64,000 bases of DNA from Actinomyces timonensis DSM 23838. Lineage in GTDB: Bacteria; Actinomycetota; Actinomycetes; Actinomycetales; Actinomycetaceae. The notes beneath the pieces were generated by a model. It was given only the letters and a program-made list of their open reading frames with translations, was not told the DNA's origin and did not search any database. The stretch is taken from the NCBI RefSeq assembly GCF_000295095.1, contig NZ_JH806633.1, forward strand, positions 299,025 through 363,024, written 5' to 3'. A program made the translations under genes and the position numbers. Positions 18,588-27,229 of this stretch are shown piece after piece. Numbering within the stretch: the first letter of the stretch is position 1; the number at the start of each line of letters is the position of its first letter.

Positions 18588-19427
18588 TTAGTGGCCTTGG
18601 TGTTCTTCGGCGTCGTCGGATAGGTAGGGGATGAGGCGGCGGATGTTGAAGGGTGGGGCTGTTTGGGTGGTGGTGACGTAGCCGTCGACGGGCTGCCAGT
18701 TGGTGGCGCCTGTGGGTTTGAATCTGGCGGTCCAGGTGGTGGTGAGGGTGACGGTGACGTTGTCGGCTGTGGTGGCGTAGAGGTGGGTGACGGTCTGGTT
18801 GGGGTAGGGGTGTCCAGGGTCGGTGGTGGACAGGGTGGTGTTGTCTCCCCAGTTCCAGGTGTAGGTGGCGGGGGTGACTTCGACGTCGACACTCGTGCCT
18901 GCGACGGTGGTGGTTAGGGTTCTGGTGGTGGGGTTGGTGTAGGCGATCAGCGGCATGTGGAGCAGGATGGTGCCGGTGGGCGGCTGGATGAAGACGCCGG
19001 AGCCGTCGACGATGAGGGTGGCCACATCATGCGAGGTGAGCACGATCGGCGCGGGGGCCGGGGCGGCGGCAGCTGGGTCCGCTGGGGTGTCGTCGCTCTG
19101 CAGGGTGCAGTGCCCCGTTTTGTTGAGATCGCTGATCTCCTCCACCCAGCACGTCCAGCGTCCCCCAGCTGGGTTGTCTTGAGGTGATGCCGCTGATACT
19201 GCGGCAGGGCTGGGAGCGCCTTCTGGTGCGTTTCCCGAGCCCCCTGACGGTGTGCCTGTCTGGACTGGGACCTCTTCGTAGACGTCGCTCGTAAGTCCGA
19301 CATGATTATCGTATCCCTGTGCGTCAACGTTTCGACTTGAATGGTCACCGCTGGTTTCCAATGCTCCTGCGGTGCCTGCTGTTAATGCGCATAATGATAG
19401 TAGTATTGTGAATACTTTCTCTCTCAT
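18588..19427 (-). CDS. Secreted protein with PKD-like domain
   Basis: A 279-residue exported protein. A signal peptide spans residues 1-22 (MREKVFTILLSLCALTAGTA). A Pro/Ala-rich linker follows, with cysteines in the WTCWVEEI and GHCTLQ segments. A PKD-like beta-sandwich lies near residues 190-250, with WNWGDNTTL and VTHLYATT matching the WxxGDG and HxY pattern of PKD domains. There is no sorting signal or lipobox. Its ATG overlaps the stop of the upstream DUF6318 lipoprotein (ATGA), so the two form an operon and probably work together at the cell surface. DNA around 19280-19440 is clearly AT-richer than the surroundings. Confidence 0.8.
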   Translation of the reverse strand: MREKVFTILLSLCALTAGTAGALETSGDHSSRNVDAQGYDNHVGLTSDVYEEVPVQTGTPSGGSGNAPEGAPSPAAVSAASPQDNPAGGRWTCWVEEISDLNKTGHCTLQSDDTPADPAAAAPAPAPIVLTSHDVATLIVDGSGVFIQPPTGTILLHMPLIAYTNPTTRTLTTTVAGTSVDVEVTPATYTWNWGDNTTLSTTDPGHPYPNQTVTHLYATTADNVTVTLTTTWTARFKPTGATNWQPVDGYVTTTQTAPPFNIRRLIPYLSDDAEEHQGH

Positions 19428-20200
19428 TCTGTGGACACCCCACGGATAATCCACTCTTCTCCATTGTGGCGAAGGGCTATAAATAGTTTTGTGGTTTCGT
19501 TTCCTTCTTCGGTGATGTCGCCTGCACCACTGACCGTCGTAGATGCGGTCGTAACTAGGGTTCCTTGGATCGCTGAATACTCCTTTCCTGTTCCTGGCGG
19601 AGTGTAGGACATATCCTGAATTGTGATTTCCCAGGGGTTGGCCCATCCTCCGCCTTGGTGGAGCTTGGTGGCATTGTCGATAGCTGACTTGCAAAAGACG
19701 CAGCTGTCTTCGCTCATGGAGGCCAGGTCGGTGGTATCCCCGGTGACGAAGGCGTAGCGGTAGAGGGCGAAGAAGTAGGCGACGGCGTTCGTAGCGCCCT
19801 CTGGAGTGTTCTGGCTGGTGATGTCGGGCTTGGGCGGTTTGGGCTCGGCCAGGGCGGTGGCTCGTTGAGCCTGTAGTTCGGGGCTGAGGGACGGCAGGGC
19901 GCTGGCGGTGGGGGTCGCGTCCGCGCTGGCGTTGGGGGTGGAGAAGAAGCGTGTGGGCAGTGTTCCAGTGACCTCGACCGGGGACGCGTCTTTGGCGCAG
20001 GCAGTCAGCAGCGTCAGGCTCACGGCGCAGCAGGCGGCCAGTACGAGGGCGATCGGGTGGGCCCAGCGCCTGGCCGCGCCCGCCGTGAAGCCCTTGAGCC
20101 ATCGGGGCCGTTGGGGCGGTCGAGTGCGAGTGCTGGTGCGCCGTCGAGATCCTGTCGCGCCGATGGCGCGGGGCGGGGTATGGGGAGGCGTGGGGGCCAT
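19424..20200 (-). CDS. DUF6318-family lipoprotein
   Basis: A 258-residue predicted lipoprotein. After a basic N-terminus comes a hydrophobic helix ending in a lipobox (SLTLLTAC, Cys near residue 65). A Ser/Pro/Ala-rich spacer follows, then a C-terminal domain with TPEGATNAVAYFFALYRYAF and EDSCVFCKSAIDNATKL, which resembles the actinobacterial DUF6318 family. Two cysteines four positions apart (SCVFCK) may form a disulfide. Function is unknown. It is translationally coupled to the PKD-like gene. The frame extends to 20527, but the ATG at 20200 fits the signal peptide and lies downstream of the candidate -10 at 20304-20309. Confidence 0.78.
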   Translation of the reverse strand: MAPTPPHTPPRAIGATGSRRRTSTRTRPPQRPRWLKGFTAGAARRWAHPIALVLAACCAVSLTLLTACAKDASPVEVTGTLPTRFFSTPNASADATPTASALPSLSPELQAQRATALAEPKPPKPDITSQNTPEGATNAVAYFFALYRYAFVTGDTTDLASMSEDSCVFCKSAIDNATKLHQGGGWANPWEITIQDMSYTPPGTGKEYSAIQGTLVTTASTTVSGAGDITEEGNETTKLFIALRHNGEEWIIRGVSTE

Positions 20201-20303
20201 GGGTCTGGGGCCTTCCAGGCGGGAAGCGGGCGGACATGGACCAGGGGAAGGATTCGAGGCCCCAGGTCGGCCCCAGTGACGGCGGCCTCGCCGTCGAGCC
20301 CCC

Positions 20304-20309
20304 ACCTTA
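20304..20309 (-). promoter_or_regulatory. Candidate -10 of the DUF6318/PKD operon
   Basis: Minus-strand TAAGGT lies about 100 nt upstream of the lipoprotein start. It is a fair TANNNT match without a strong -35, so this is a weak call. Confidence 0.35.
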
Positions 20310-20389
20310 GAGCCCCACCCTGTCCGCGCGCCAGACCCCATGGCGGATCTGTGGATAACCCGCCAACACGCCGCCGACCAGCACCAGCC

Positions 20390-20433
20390 TGTGGATACTG
20401 GAGCGGTTTCGCTCCTGTTTTCGACCGGTCTCG
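20390..20433 (-). repeat. 22-bp-period direct repeat, locus 3 (inverted)
   Basis: On the minus strand one unit runs 20433 to 20412 (CGAGACCGGTCGAAAACAGG...) and a second starts at 20411 (CGAAACCGCTCC...). The period is 22 bp. It is in opposite orientation to locus 2 and lies 40 nt before holA. Confidence 0.65.
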
Positions 20434-20472
20434 GCGAGAGGGAGGGGCTGTGGCTGTGGCAGGCTTGGAGCC

Positions 20473-21504
20473 ATGCCGCCCGCACGACCCGCTGCTTCGA
20501 AGCGCTCCCGCCCCGCGGGCCCCTCATGGGATCAGGTGGACCTCGCGCCCGTCGTCCTCGTGCGAGGGGGAGAGGAGCTCCTCGGCGAGCGCGCCGTCGA
20601 CCGACTCCTCGCCCAGGCCCGCGCCAAGGACCCCACCACGGAGATCGTCCGCCTCGACGCCTCCACCTACGAGCCCCATATGCTCGACACCCTCGTCTCG
20701 CCCTCCCTCTTCGGCGAGCCCAAGCTCGTCCACGTGCCCAACCTCGAGCAGATGACGGACCCGCTGCTCGCCGACCTGCTCGCCTACGTCGCCGCCCCCG
20801 ACCCCGACGTCGTCGTCATCCTGCGCCACAACTCCGGCCAGCGCGGAAAGAAGCTCCTCGACGCCATCGCCGCCTCGCCCTACCCCGTCGTCACCTGCGA
20901 GCCGATCAAGAAGGACGGGGACAAGGCCGCCCTCGTCAACGCTGACGTGCGCCGCGCGGGTCGGCGCATCGAGCCCGAGGCCATCGGCGCCCTCGTGGAC
21001 GCCCTGGGCTCCGACCTGCGCGAGCTCACCAGCGCCGTTGCCCAGCTCATGGCGGACACCGAGGGCACCATCACCGTCGCCCACGTCAACACCTACTACG
21101 CCGGCCGCATCGAGGCCACCGGCTTCAGCGTCGCCGACGCCGCTATCTCCGGCAACGTCGCCAAAGCCGTCACCCTCCTGCGCCACGCCCTGGCCACCGG
21201 CGTCGCCCCCGTCCTCATCGTCTCCGCCCTGGCCACCAAGCTCCGCCAGCTCGCCCGCGTCGCCGCCGCAGGCGGACGGCCCAGCATGGGCCCCAAGGAA
21301 CTCGGTATGTCCCCCTGGCAGGCCAAGCGCGCCCGCGCCGAGCTCTCCGGATGGTCCGACGACGCCCTCGCCGCCGCGATCATCGCCGTCGCCCGCGCCG
21401 ACGCCGAGACCAAGGGAGCCAGCCGCGACCCCGAGCACGCCGTCGAGCGCGCCGTCCTCGCGATCTGCTCCGCCCGACGGGGCCGCCTGCCCGCCCGGCG
21501 CTGA
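20473..21504 (+). CDS. holA: DNA polymerase III subunit delta
   Basis: A 343-residue clamp-loader subunit that opens the beta sliding clamp. It starts with the VVLVRGGEELLGERAVDRLL segment and continues with SPSLFGEPKLVHVPN and SGQRGKKLLDAI, all typical of HolA. The middle ELTSAVAQLMAD and the C-terminal helical collar (VLIVSALATKLRQLARV, AKRARAELSGWSDDAL) complete the three-domain fold. Length is standard. In many actinobacteria it directly follows comEC; here rarA and a lipoprotein/PKD pair intervene. It converges on the DUF1846 gene. Confidence 0.95.
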   Translation: MPPARPAASKRSRPAGPSWDQVDLAPVVLVRGGEELLGERAVDRLLAQARAKDPTTEIVRLDASTYEPHMLDTLVSPSLFGEPKLVHVPNLEQMTDPLLADLLAYVAAPDPDVVVILRHNSGQRGKKLLDAIAASPYPVVTCEPIKKDGDKAALVNADVRRAGRRIEPEAIGALVDALGSDLRELTSAVAQLMADTEGTITVAHVNTYYAGRIEATGFSVADAAISGNVAKAVTLLRHALATGVAPVLIVSALATKLRQLARVAAAGGRPSMGPKELGMSPWQAKRARAELSGWSDDALAAAIIAVARADAETKGASRDPEHAVERAVLAICSARRGRLPARR

Positions 21505-21555
21505 GCCCACGCCGGGCGGTCCGCCCCCGGGCCCTCAGTGGGATCCCGAGCGCCC

Positions 21556-23049
21556 TCAGCGCTTGCGGTACAGCGACTTCGTCGCGTACACGGGCTCGTT
21601 GGTCACCTGCACCCCCAGGGAGCGGAAGATCCCCTCATCCACACTGCCCAGGATCGTCGAGGTGTGCACATCGCAGCCGCGCAGCGTGGCGATCTGCTCC
21701 ATGGCGCGCGCCGCGTTGGGATCCGTGGAGGCGGACACGGCCAGGGCGATGAGCACCTCGTCGGTGTGCAGGCGCGGGTTGCGCGAGCCCAGGTGCGTCG
21801 TCTTGAGCGTCTGGATCGGCTCGATCGACTCCGGCGAGAGCAGCAGCACCTCGGAGTCGATGCCCGCCAGGGCCTTGAGCGCGTTGAGCAGCATCGCCGA
21901 CGAGCAGCCCAGCAGGGGTGAGGTCTTGCCCGTGATGATGCGCCCATCGGGCAGCTCGATCGCGGCGGCGGGCGCGCCCGTGGCCTGGGCCAGCTCGCGC
22001 GTGGGCGGCACCACCGGCCGGTCCTCCACAGTCACCCCGACCTTCGCCATCGACAGCGCGATGCGCTCGGACTGGACGGGGTCGATCGCGTCCTGCTTCT
22101 CCGTGACCAGGGCCTTGAAGTAGCGGCGGATGATCTCCTGCTTGGAGGCCTCGCGGCAGGCCTCGTCGTCGCTGATGCAGTGGCCGGCCATGTTGACGCC
22201 CATATCCGTGGGGGAGGCGTAGGGGCACTGGCCGAGCATCTGCTCGAAGAGGCGCACGAGGACCGGGAAGACCTCGACGTCGCGGTTGTAGTTGACGGTC
22301 TGGACCCCGTGCGCGGCCAGGTGGAAGGGATCGATCATGTTGACGTCGTCGAGATCCGCGGTGGCGGCCTCATAGGCGATGTTCACCGGGTGGTCGAGCG
22401 GCAGGTTCCAGATGGGGAAGGTCTCGAACTTCGCGTAGCCCGAGGACAGGCCCCGCTGGTGGTCCTGGTAGACCTGGGACAGGCAGGTGGCCATCTTGCC
22501 GCTGCCCGGCCCGGGCGCGGTGACGACGACGAGGTCCCGCTCGGTCTCGATGTACTCGTTGCGCCCGTAGCCCTGGTCGGAGATGATCCGCGCGACGTCG
22601 CCGGGATAGCCGGGGATGGGGAAGTGGCGGTACACGGTGATGCCGAGCCGCTCGAGCTTGGTCTTGAAGGCATGCGCCTCGCGGTTGTCGTCCGTCCACT
22701 GTGTGACGACGACGCTGCCCACGTACAGCCCGTAGTCGCGGAAGGCGTCGATGTGGCGCAGCACCTCGTCCTCGTAGCCGATTCCCAGGTCGGCGCGGAC
22801 CTTGCGGCGCTGGAAGTCGCGGGCGTTGACGGCCACGATGATCTCGACCTCGTCGATGAGCTCGGCGAGCATGACGATCTTGTTGTCCGGGGTGAAGCCG
22901 GGCAGCACGCGGGAGGCGTGCATGTCATCGACGAGCTTGCCCCCGAACTCCAGGTAGAGCTTTCCCCCGAACTGCCTGCGCCGCTCCGCGATGTGCTCGG
23001 ACTGCATCCTGAGGTACTTGTCCCGGTCGAATCCGATTCGCGTGGGCAT
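21556..23049 (-). CDS. DUF1846 (UPF0371) family protein
   Basis: A 497-residue cytoplasmic protein of the DUF1846/UPF0371 family, full length for the family (about 495-505). Conserved stretches include [16 protein letters not shown] at the N-terminus, [20 protein letters not shown] (a P-loop-like glycine-rich segment near residue 150) and [20 protein letters not shown]. Structures of relatives are known but the biochemical role is not established; nucleotide binding is a reasonable inference. A strong ribosome site (CAGGAG) lies 6 nt before the ATG, ruling out the longer in-frame start. It is monocistronic and convergent with holA. Confidence 0.92.
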   Translation of the reverse strand: MPTRIGFDRDKYLRMQSEHIAERRRQFGGKLYLEFGGKLVDDMHASRVLPGFTPDNKIVMLAELIDEVEIIVAVNARDFQRRKVRADLGIGYEDEVLRHIDAFRDYGLYVGSVVVTQWTDDNREAHAFKTKLERLGITVYRHFPIPGYPGDVARIISDQGYGRNEYIETERDLVVVTAPGPGSGKMATCLSQVYQDHQRGLSSGYAKFETFPIWNLPLDHPVNIAYEAATADLDDVNMIDPFHLAAHGVQTVNYNRDVEVFPVLVRLFEQMLGQCPYASPTDMGVNMAGHCISDDEACREASKQEIIRRYFKALVTEKQDAIDPVQSERIALSMAKVGVTVEDRPVVPPTRELAQATGAPAAAIELPDGRIITGKTSPLLGCSSAMLLNALKALAGIDSEVLLLSPESIEPIQTLKTTHLGSRNPRLHTDEVLIALAVSASTDPNAARAMEQIATLRGCDVHTSTILGSVDEGIFRSLGVQVTNEPVYATKSLYRKR

Positions 23050-23113
23050 ATGGGCTCCTGGGGTCGCGGTGGGTGAACCGCCTGCCGGCCGGTTCGGCCG
23101 CAGGCCGCGCGTC

Positions 23114-23119
23114 ATCGTA
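23114..23119 (-). promoter_or_regulatory. DUF1846 -10 box
   Basis: Minus-strand TACGAT lies about 65 nt upstream of the start codon and leaves a leader with a good ribosome site. Confidence 0.35.
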
Positions 23120-23129
23120 ACCCCCGCGA

Positions 23130-24116
23130 GTATGACGACGGCGTGACACAGGCCCGTCGGAACCGGTGGTGTTGCTGGCGCCGCTGCTACCGCTGCCGCC
23201 GGTGGTGCCTCAGGGCGACGTCGCGGCCGACCGCCCGCGCAGAGGAATCGCCCGCCGGCGGAGGGGGAGCGCCTGCGGCTTATAGGACGTTTGCTGTTGG
23301 TTCTGGTTTCTCCTGGCGCTGGGGTCGATGGCCCGGTCGGCGGTCTCGTCGGGTGCTTTCAGCACCGGCGGCTGCGCTGAGCACTGCGGGTTGCGCTGAG
23401 CACCTTCGGCTGCGGTGAGAACGCAACCCACGGCGTAAGAGGCAACCGCTGGTGCAGGAGGCACCCCGCGGTGCTCTCGAGGGCGCAGGGTCGCCCACGA
23501 CCGCCCAGCGCTGCTCAAGACGCACCCACGCGAGCCCGCGGCGGGCTCCAGGCGCGGTCCGACGGCGCAGCATCCACGGCAACTCCATGTCGCGCTCCGT
23601 CCGGCCCGCCTCTGTACGCGGGTTCGGGCGACATGACGCGGGTTCGCGGCACAGGACGGGGGCGCTACCCCCGTCCTGAGGGGGAAGACCCCGGCCAGAG
23701 GGGCGAACCCCCGTCCAGAGGACCACGACGGGCACGTTCACAACGAGGCGAGTCCCGCGCAGGGGTGTCGCGCGCGACGCTGGCGGGCGCCGCCCCACGG
23801 GCGGCACGGGTGGGATCGGCAGGCCCGGGCGGGCCCCGCCGCGCCGACTTCATCACGCCGATTCCGGCGCCATCGCGACGAAAACCCGGCGCCTGGCCAA
23901 CACGATATGTCCGGGGTCCCCACTGCCCGATCAGTGAGTCAAGACGCGGGTTTTCCTCGCCATTGCAACGAAAACCCTGTGTCCGACCACCACAGAATGT
24001 CCGGGGATGAACCCAGGATGAACCGACTCCAACACCGAGGAAACACCGCGATACCAGGGAAACCCGACCTCAAACCAACACAAAGTGTCCAATAAGCCGC
24101 GCCTGCAGAGCGGCCC
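23130..24116. other. Gene-free, repeat-rich stretch before rpsT
   Basis: About 1 kb carries only short overlapping frames in all directions, none with family resemblance or a good start. It holds several short repeats: GCTGCGCTGAGCA-like units near 23368-23420, units of about 20 nt with alternating C and G runs near 23660-23720, and the degenerate ~90-bp repeat at 23869-24090. It lies downstream of rpsT on the minus strand and upstream of DUF1846. No RNA gene was recognised. Confidence 0.6.
23869..24090. repeat. Degenerate ~90-bp tandem repeat, three copies
   Basis: A 48-nt core at 23869-23916 recurs at 23959-24006 with 37 of 48 positions identical; both contain ACGAAAACCC and end in ATGTCCGGGG. 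A weaker third copy at about 24053-24090 keeps AAACCC, ACCAACACAA and TGTCC. Spacing is 90 and about 88 bp. Confidence 0.7.
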
Positions 24117-24145
24117 GGGGCGCCTCCCTTGATGGGAGGCGCCCC
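24117..24145 (-). terminator. rpsT terminator
   Basis: A perfect 12-bp stem (GGGGCGCCTCCC and complement) with a 5-nt loop lies 28 nt after the rpsT stop. No T-run follows. Confidence 0.8.
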
Positions 24146-24173
24146 GAACCGTTGATCGTGGGAGGCGGTGGCC

Positions 24174-24434
24174 TCAGAGGGAGGCGACGCGCTTGGCCAG
24201 CTTGGACTTGCGGTTCGCGGCCTGGTTCTTGTGGATGACGCCCTTGGAGACGGCCTTGTCCAGCTTGCGGCAGGCCTTCTTGAGGCCCTCCTCGGCGGCG
24301 GCCTTGTCCCCGGCCTCAACCGCCTGGCGCACGCGGCGCACGTAGGTCTTGAGCTCGGACTTGACGGACTGGTTGCGCAGGCGGGCCTTCTCGTTGGTCT
24401 TGATGCGCTTGATCTGGGACTTGATGTTCGCCAC
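24174..24434 (-). CDS. rpsT: Ribosomal protein S20
   Basis: An 86-residue bacterial S20 protein that binds 16S rRNA in the body of the small subunit. The sequence is Lys/Arg/Ala-rich and begins [20 protein letters not shown], the family signature, ending [19 protein letters not shown]. Length is typical. It stands alone, in the usual actinobacterial place between holA and lepA. A leader of roughly 140 nt (24435 to about 24571) precedes it, which would leave room for autogenous control as known for S20 in other bacteria; no specific structure was identified. Confidence 0.98.
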   Translation of the reverse strand: MANIKSQIKRIKTNEKARLRNQSVKSELKTYVRRVRQAVEAGDKAAAEEGLKKACRKLDKAVSKGVIHKNQAANRKSKLAKRVASL

Positions 24435-24577
24435 TGTTCAGTGTTGCTTTCTCGATCGTCAGATGGTCATTGGCCGGAAAGAGGGTTCGCGCCACGGGCG
24501 TGAGAAGGTGGTGGAAGCACCCGGCGATGCCCGGTCGCTGGACCCCGAAGCCGGCCAGGCCAGAGGTCCAAGAACGC

Positions 24578-24583
24578 ACTCTA
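24578..24583 (-). promoter_or_regulatory. rpsT -10 box
   Basis: Minus-strand TAGAGT, within TTGCTAGAGTGCG, is the best -10 in the 238-nt gap upstream of rpsT. The -35 is weak. Confidence 0.4.
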
Positions 24584-24672
24584 GCAAAGCGGTGCCTCCT
24601 GGTGCCCCCTCGGGGCTGGTGGGCGGCGTGAGGTGCGTCGCGCTCCTCCCGGGCCCGCCGCTGCGGCGCCCC

Positions 24673-25302
24673 TCAGCCCCAGTGCTCGCGCAGCGCCGCG
24701 ACGACGGCGTCGAAGGTCCCCCGGCTCATCGTGGCCCCCTCGCGGCGGACGGCGGAGGGCTCGACGGCGAGGAGGCGGTCGAGCCGGACCTCGCTCGGGC
24801 GGCCCCTCGGGTCCCAGGCGCCCGAGCCGACGTCGAACCAGTAGCGGCCGTGACTGGCCTCCTGGGCGGCGTCCCGGTCATGGTCCTTGGAGGTCATCTG
24901 GGCGATGATGAGGCTCTCCCCGGCGCGGGCCAGGACCAGGACGGGGCGGTCCTTGCCCTGGGAGGCGTCCTCCTCGTAGGGCACCCACGTCCACACGACC
25001 TCGCCCGGGTCGGCATCGCCGTCGGGGTTGGGGGCGTACTCGAAGGAGGGGAGCCCGGCCGAGGCGACGTCGTAGACGCGGATGCTGGCGCTCCCACCGC
25101 TGGGGGGCTGTGGGGCTCCCGCGCTCGTCCCCGCCCTGCCGCTCTTGCGCGCGGTGGAGGTGGTGCCGCTCGCGGCGGCGCCGCCCTTGCTGCCGCGAGT
25201 GCCGCTGCTGGCGCGGCGCTCGCGCTGCCTCAGGGTGGAGGAGAAGGCATCGGTGGCGGCGCGGCCGACCGCGCGCAGGATCCCATCGAGAAGGCTGGCC
25301 AT
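24673..25302 (-). CDS. PemK/MazF-family toxin-like protein with N-terminal extension
   Basis: A 209-residue protein whose residues ~95-209 resemble the PemK/MazF endoribonuclease fold. The VWTWVPYEEDASQGKDRPVL region matches the family motif in which a conserved Gly-x-x-Arg-Pro precedes a hydrophobic strand, and LIIAQMTSKDHD follows. The first ~95 residues are a helix plus Gly/Ser/Ala-rich linker, longer than in ordinary MazF toxins of about 110 residues. No antitoxin gene lies next to it, so a stand-alone or altered role is possible. The ATG is supported by a leaderless box (minus-strand TAGGGT at 25310-25315, 7 nt upstream). Confidence 0.75.
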   Translation of the reverse strand: MASLLDGILRAVGRAATDAFSSTLRQRERRASSGTRGSKGGAAASGTTSTARKSGRAGTSAGAPQPPSGGSASIRVYDVASAGLPSFEYAPNPDGDADPGEVVWTWVPYEEDASQGKDRPVLVLARAGESLIIAQMTSKDHDRDAAQEASHGRYWFDVGSGAWDPRGRPSEVRLDRLLAVEPSAVRREGATMSRGTFDAVVAALREHWG

Positions 25303-25309
25303 GGGCTCC

Positions 25310-25315
25310 ACCCTA
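25310..25315 (-). promoter_or_regulatory. Leaderless -10 box of the MazF-like gene
   Basis: Minus-strand TAGGGT ends 7 nt before the ATG. The hairpin at 25334-25377 lies just upstream and insulates it from the secreted-protein gene. Confidence 0.5.
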
Positions 25316-25333
25316 CAGCCGTCGGCCACTCGA

Positions 25334-25377
25334 CGATGGGGGCGCCCCCAGCCTCGCGGCTGAGGGCGCCCCCATCG
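25334..25377 (-). terminator. Terminator of the secreted-protein gene
   Basis: A perfect 14-bp inverted repeat (25334-25347 with 25364-25377, CGATGGGGGCGCCC) encloses a second 5-bp stem CAGCC/GGCTG, forming one long hairpin 31 nt after the stop. Confidence 0.85.
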
Positions 25378-25408
25378 GATCGCGCCGGTGAGGCGCTGAT
25401 TCCCGCTC

Positions 25409-26947
25409 CTACTTCTTCGCCTGGGTCACCGTGGTGCACAGGGGGAAGGAGGAGGAGTCGATCGTGGCGTTGCCCTCGACGTCGATCGTGGCATTGAGGC
25501 CCTTCGACGGGTCGTTCGGGTCGCAGGTGCCCAGCGCCTTCCACCCGTCCGCGGTGATGGCGGCAGTGTCCACCGCGTAGGTCGCGCGCAGCGTCAGGGG
25601 GTACTGGGCGTTGGCGGTCCACAGGCTGGACGTGGGGACATGGATCGACCCGTCCGCCTGGGGCTCCAGGGTGTCGCGCAGCCACCAGATGCCGCTGGGC
25701 TCGACGTACTGCAGGGTGAGCCCCGCTGGCGCCTTGGGCTTCAGCGTGAGGTTGGGCAGCTGGCCGTCGGCGTCGGTCGTGTTCGTCAGGGTCACGATGT
25801 AGTCGACGGTGACATAGTCGGTCGAGTGCATGGCGTCGGGGGGCTGGACCTCGGAGTTGGAATGGCTGGTCGACGCCGTCGCCTCGCCGCGGGCGTTCGC
25901 ATCCTCGTAGAGCGTTGAGAAGGTCTTCTCCTGGGAGGTCACGCTCGTCGAGATCGTGTTGCGCCCCACGACCTCCGACAGGTCCACCTCGCAGGTGGCC
26001 TCCTTGCCGCCGGGGATCGATGCCGAGCCCCCGGAGACCTCCAGGCTGGTGGCGGTGCCCTCGGCGGTGACGACCTGGCCTCCGAAGGGAGTCAGGTCGC
26101 AGCTCATCCTCGTGACGGTGGCCTTGCCCTCCGTGCGCGCCGCCGCGATCGTGAAGCCGGTCAGCGGGCTGGTGGAGTCGTTGTGGATCGTCGCGGTGTA
26201 GCGCCCGGTGTACTTGGGGGAGCCCGCGGGAAGGTCCTGCTTGCTCGTGGTCACCGTGGCGTGGGTGGCGCTCGCGGGCTCCTTGGCCGCCGTGGCGGTC
26301 GGGTTGTGCGGCGTGGCGTCCTCGGTGCTCGTCAGGGTCGGCTTGAGCGTGTAGTCGCGCGCCTGATCGCCCGGGTTCGTCACCAGCGTCCCGATGCTCA
26401 GGTCGAGGTAGGAGCCGGTGGGCCTGCCCGTGAAATCGACCTTGTAGGCGAGGCGCAGGTGGCTGGGCGTGCAGGAGATGCTGTCGACGCTGGCGGAGTA
26501 GTCGCCGTACTTGGTGTACCGGTCGTAGATGCGCTGGAGGAGCCCGAGGCCGGAGGAGCCGTACCGGTAGATCGAGCCCTGGGGGTCGTCGTTGGTGTAC
26601 AGCGCCGCCGCTCCGGCAACGCCCTCCTCGGATGAGCAGTTCCAGGACCACTCGCCTGGCTTCGAGTCGGCCTCGAAGGTCACGGTCACCTCCCTGCCCG
26701 GTGCCACGGTGTCAGGGATGCGCACTCCCCAGAAGAGGCAGTGGGCGGCGTCCTCGGCGCCCTGGCAGCCGCTGCCGCCCGGGGCGTAGAAGCCGGTGAC
26801 GCTGATGTCGTCGTTGCCGTCGCTGGGTATGGGCGTCTCCGCGCTGGCGGGGACGCCCATCAGGGCGGCGAGGGCCATGGGGAGGGCCAGGAGGGCGCCG
26901 AGAAGGAGACGCAGCCGGGCGGGCGGATGAGGACGTGATTGGCGCAT
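25409..26947 (-). CDS. Secreted Ig-like-domain protein of unknown function
   Basis: A 512-residue exported protein. The signal peptide spans residues 1-35 (RLRLLLGALLALPMALAALM, cleavage after PASA). The mature part is Thr/Ser-rich and beta-rich; segments such as YVTVDYIVTLTNTTDADGQL and YTATIHNDSTSPLTGFTI look like repeated Ig-like/DUF11-type sandwiches. Cysteines occur in pairs (SCTPSH, SCDLTP, TCEVDL, TCDPND). No LPXTG motif or transmembrane tail is present, so it is predicted to be released or held non-covalently. A clear ribosome site (GAGAAGG) precedes the ATG at 26947. I do not recognise a named family. Confidence 0.75.
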   Translation of the reverse strand: MRQSRPHPPARLRLLLGALLALPMALAALMGVPASAETPIPSDGNDDISVTGFYAPGGSGCQGAEDAAHCLFWGVRIPDTVAPGREVTVTFEADSKPGEWSWNCSSEEGVAGAAALYTNDDPQGSIYRYGSSGLGLLQRIYDRYTKYGDYSASVDSISCTPSHLRLAYKVDFTGRPTGSYLDLSIGTLVTNPGDQARDYTLKPTLTSTEDATPHNPTATAAKEPASATHATVTTSKQDLPAGSPKYTGRYTATIHNDSTSPLTGFTIAAARTEGKATVTRMSCDLTPFGGQVVTAEGTATSLEVSGGSASIPGGKEATCEVDLSEVVGRNTISTSVTSQEKTFSTLYEDANARGEATASTSHSNSEVQPPDAMHSTDYVTVDYIVTLTNTTDADGQLPNLTLKPKAPAGLTLQYVEPSGIWWLRDTLEPQADGSIHVPTSSLWTANAQYPLTLRATYAVDTAAITADGWKALGTCDPNDPSKGLNATIDVEGNATIDSSSFPLCTTVTQAKK

Positions 26948-27001
26948 GGCAGGCCTTCTCTCGCAATGTCTCGAAATGGTTAAAGTCACCCCATCAATAT
27001 C

Positions 27002-27039
27002 AATCTAACGTGGCGAGAGTCACTTGTGAAGAGGTTCAC
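27002..27039 (-). promoter_or_regulatory. Promoter of the secreted-protein gene with small operator
   Basis: Minus-strand TTCACA (27030-27025), 17 nt, then TAGATT (27007-27002) form a promoter in an AT-rich gap. The -35 overlaps a perfect 5-bp inverted repeat GTGAA-GAGG-TTCAC at 27026-27039. Confidence 0.45.
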
Positions 27040-27114
27040 GTCAACTAATCAATGAGCTGACCCGCCCATTCGCCCTCGTCATGGGCCCTTCATCGTGCTC
27101 GAAGGCGCCCGTGG

Positions 27115-27220
27115 AGGCCCCGTGGGGGCCTGCCGAGGCCTCGCGGTGGACTCGGCGCCCCAGTCCCGGGCGCAGCGGGATCGCTCCCTCGCGGCGCCGC
27201 CCGGGCCACCGCGAGGGAGC
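27115..27220 (-). terminator. trp operon terminator hairpins
   Basis: The main hairpin is a perfect 12-bp stem, GCTCCCTCGCGG (27183-27194) with its complement (27209-27220), 10 nt after the trpA stop. A second, AGGCCCC-GTG-GGGGCCT, lies at 27115-27131. Confidence 0.75.
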
Positions 27221-27229
27221 CAGCCCGGC

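Noticed and set aside
19424-20527. 367-residue version of the DUF6318 lipoprotein
   Set aside because: The extra N-terminus would precede the signal peptide, lies upstream of the candidate promoter and runs through the 22-bp repeat; the ATG at 20200 fits better.
23143-24095. Short genes in the gap before rpsT
   Set aside because: All frames are short, overlapping, compositionally odd and cross the repeats; none has a convincing start or family.
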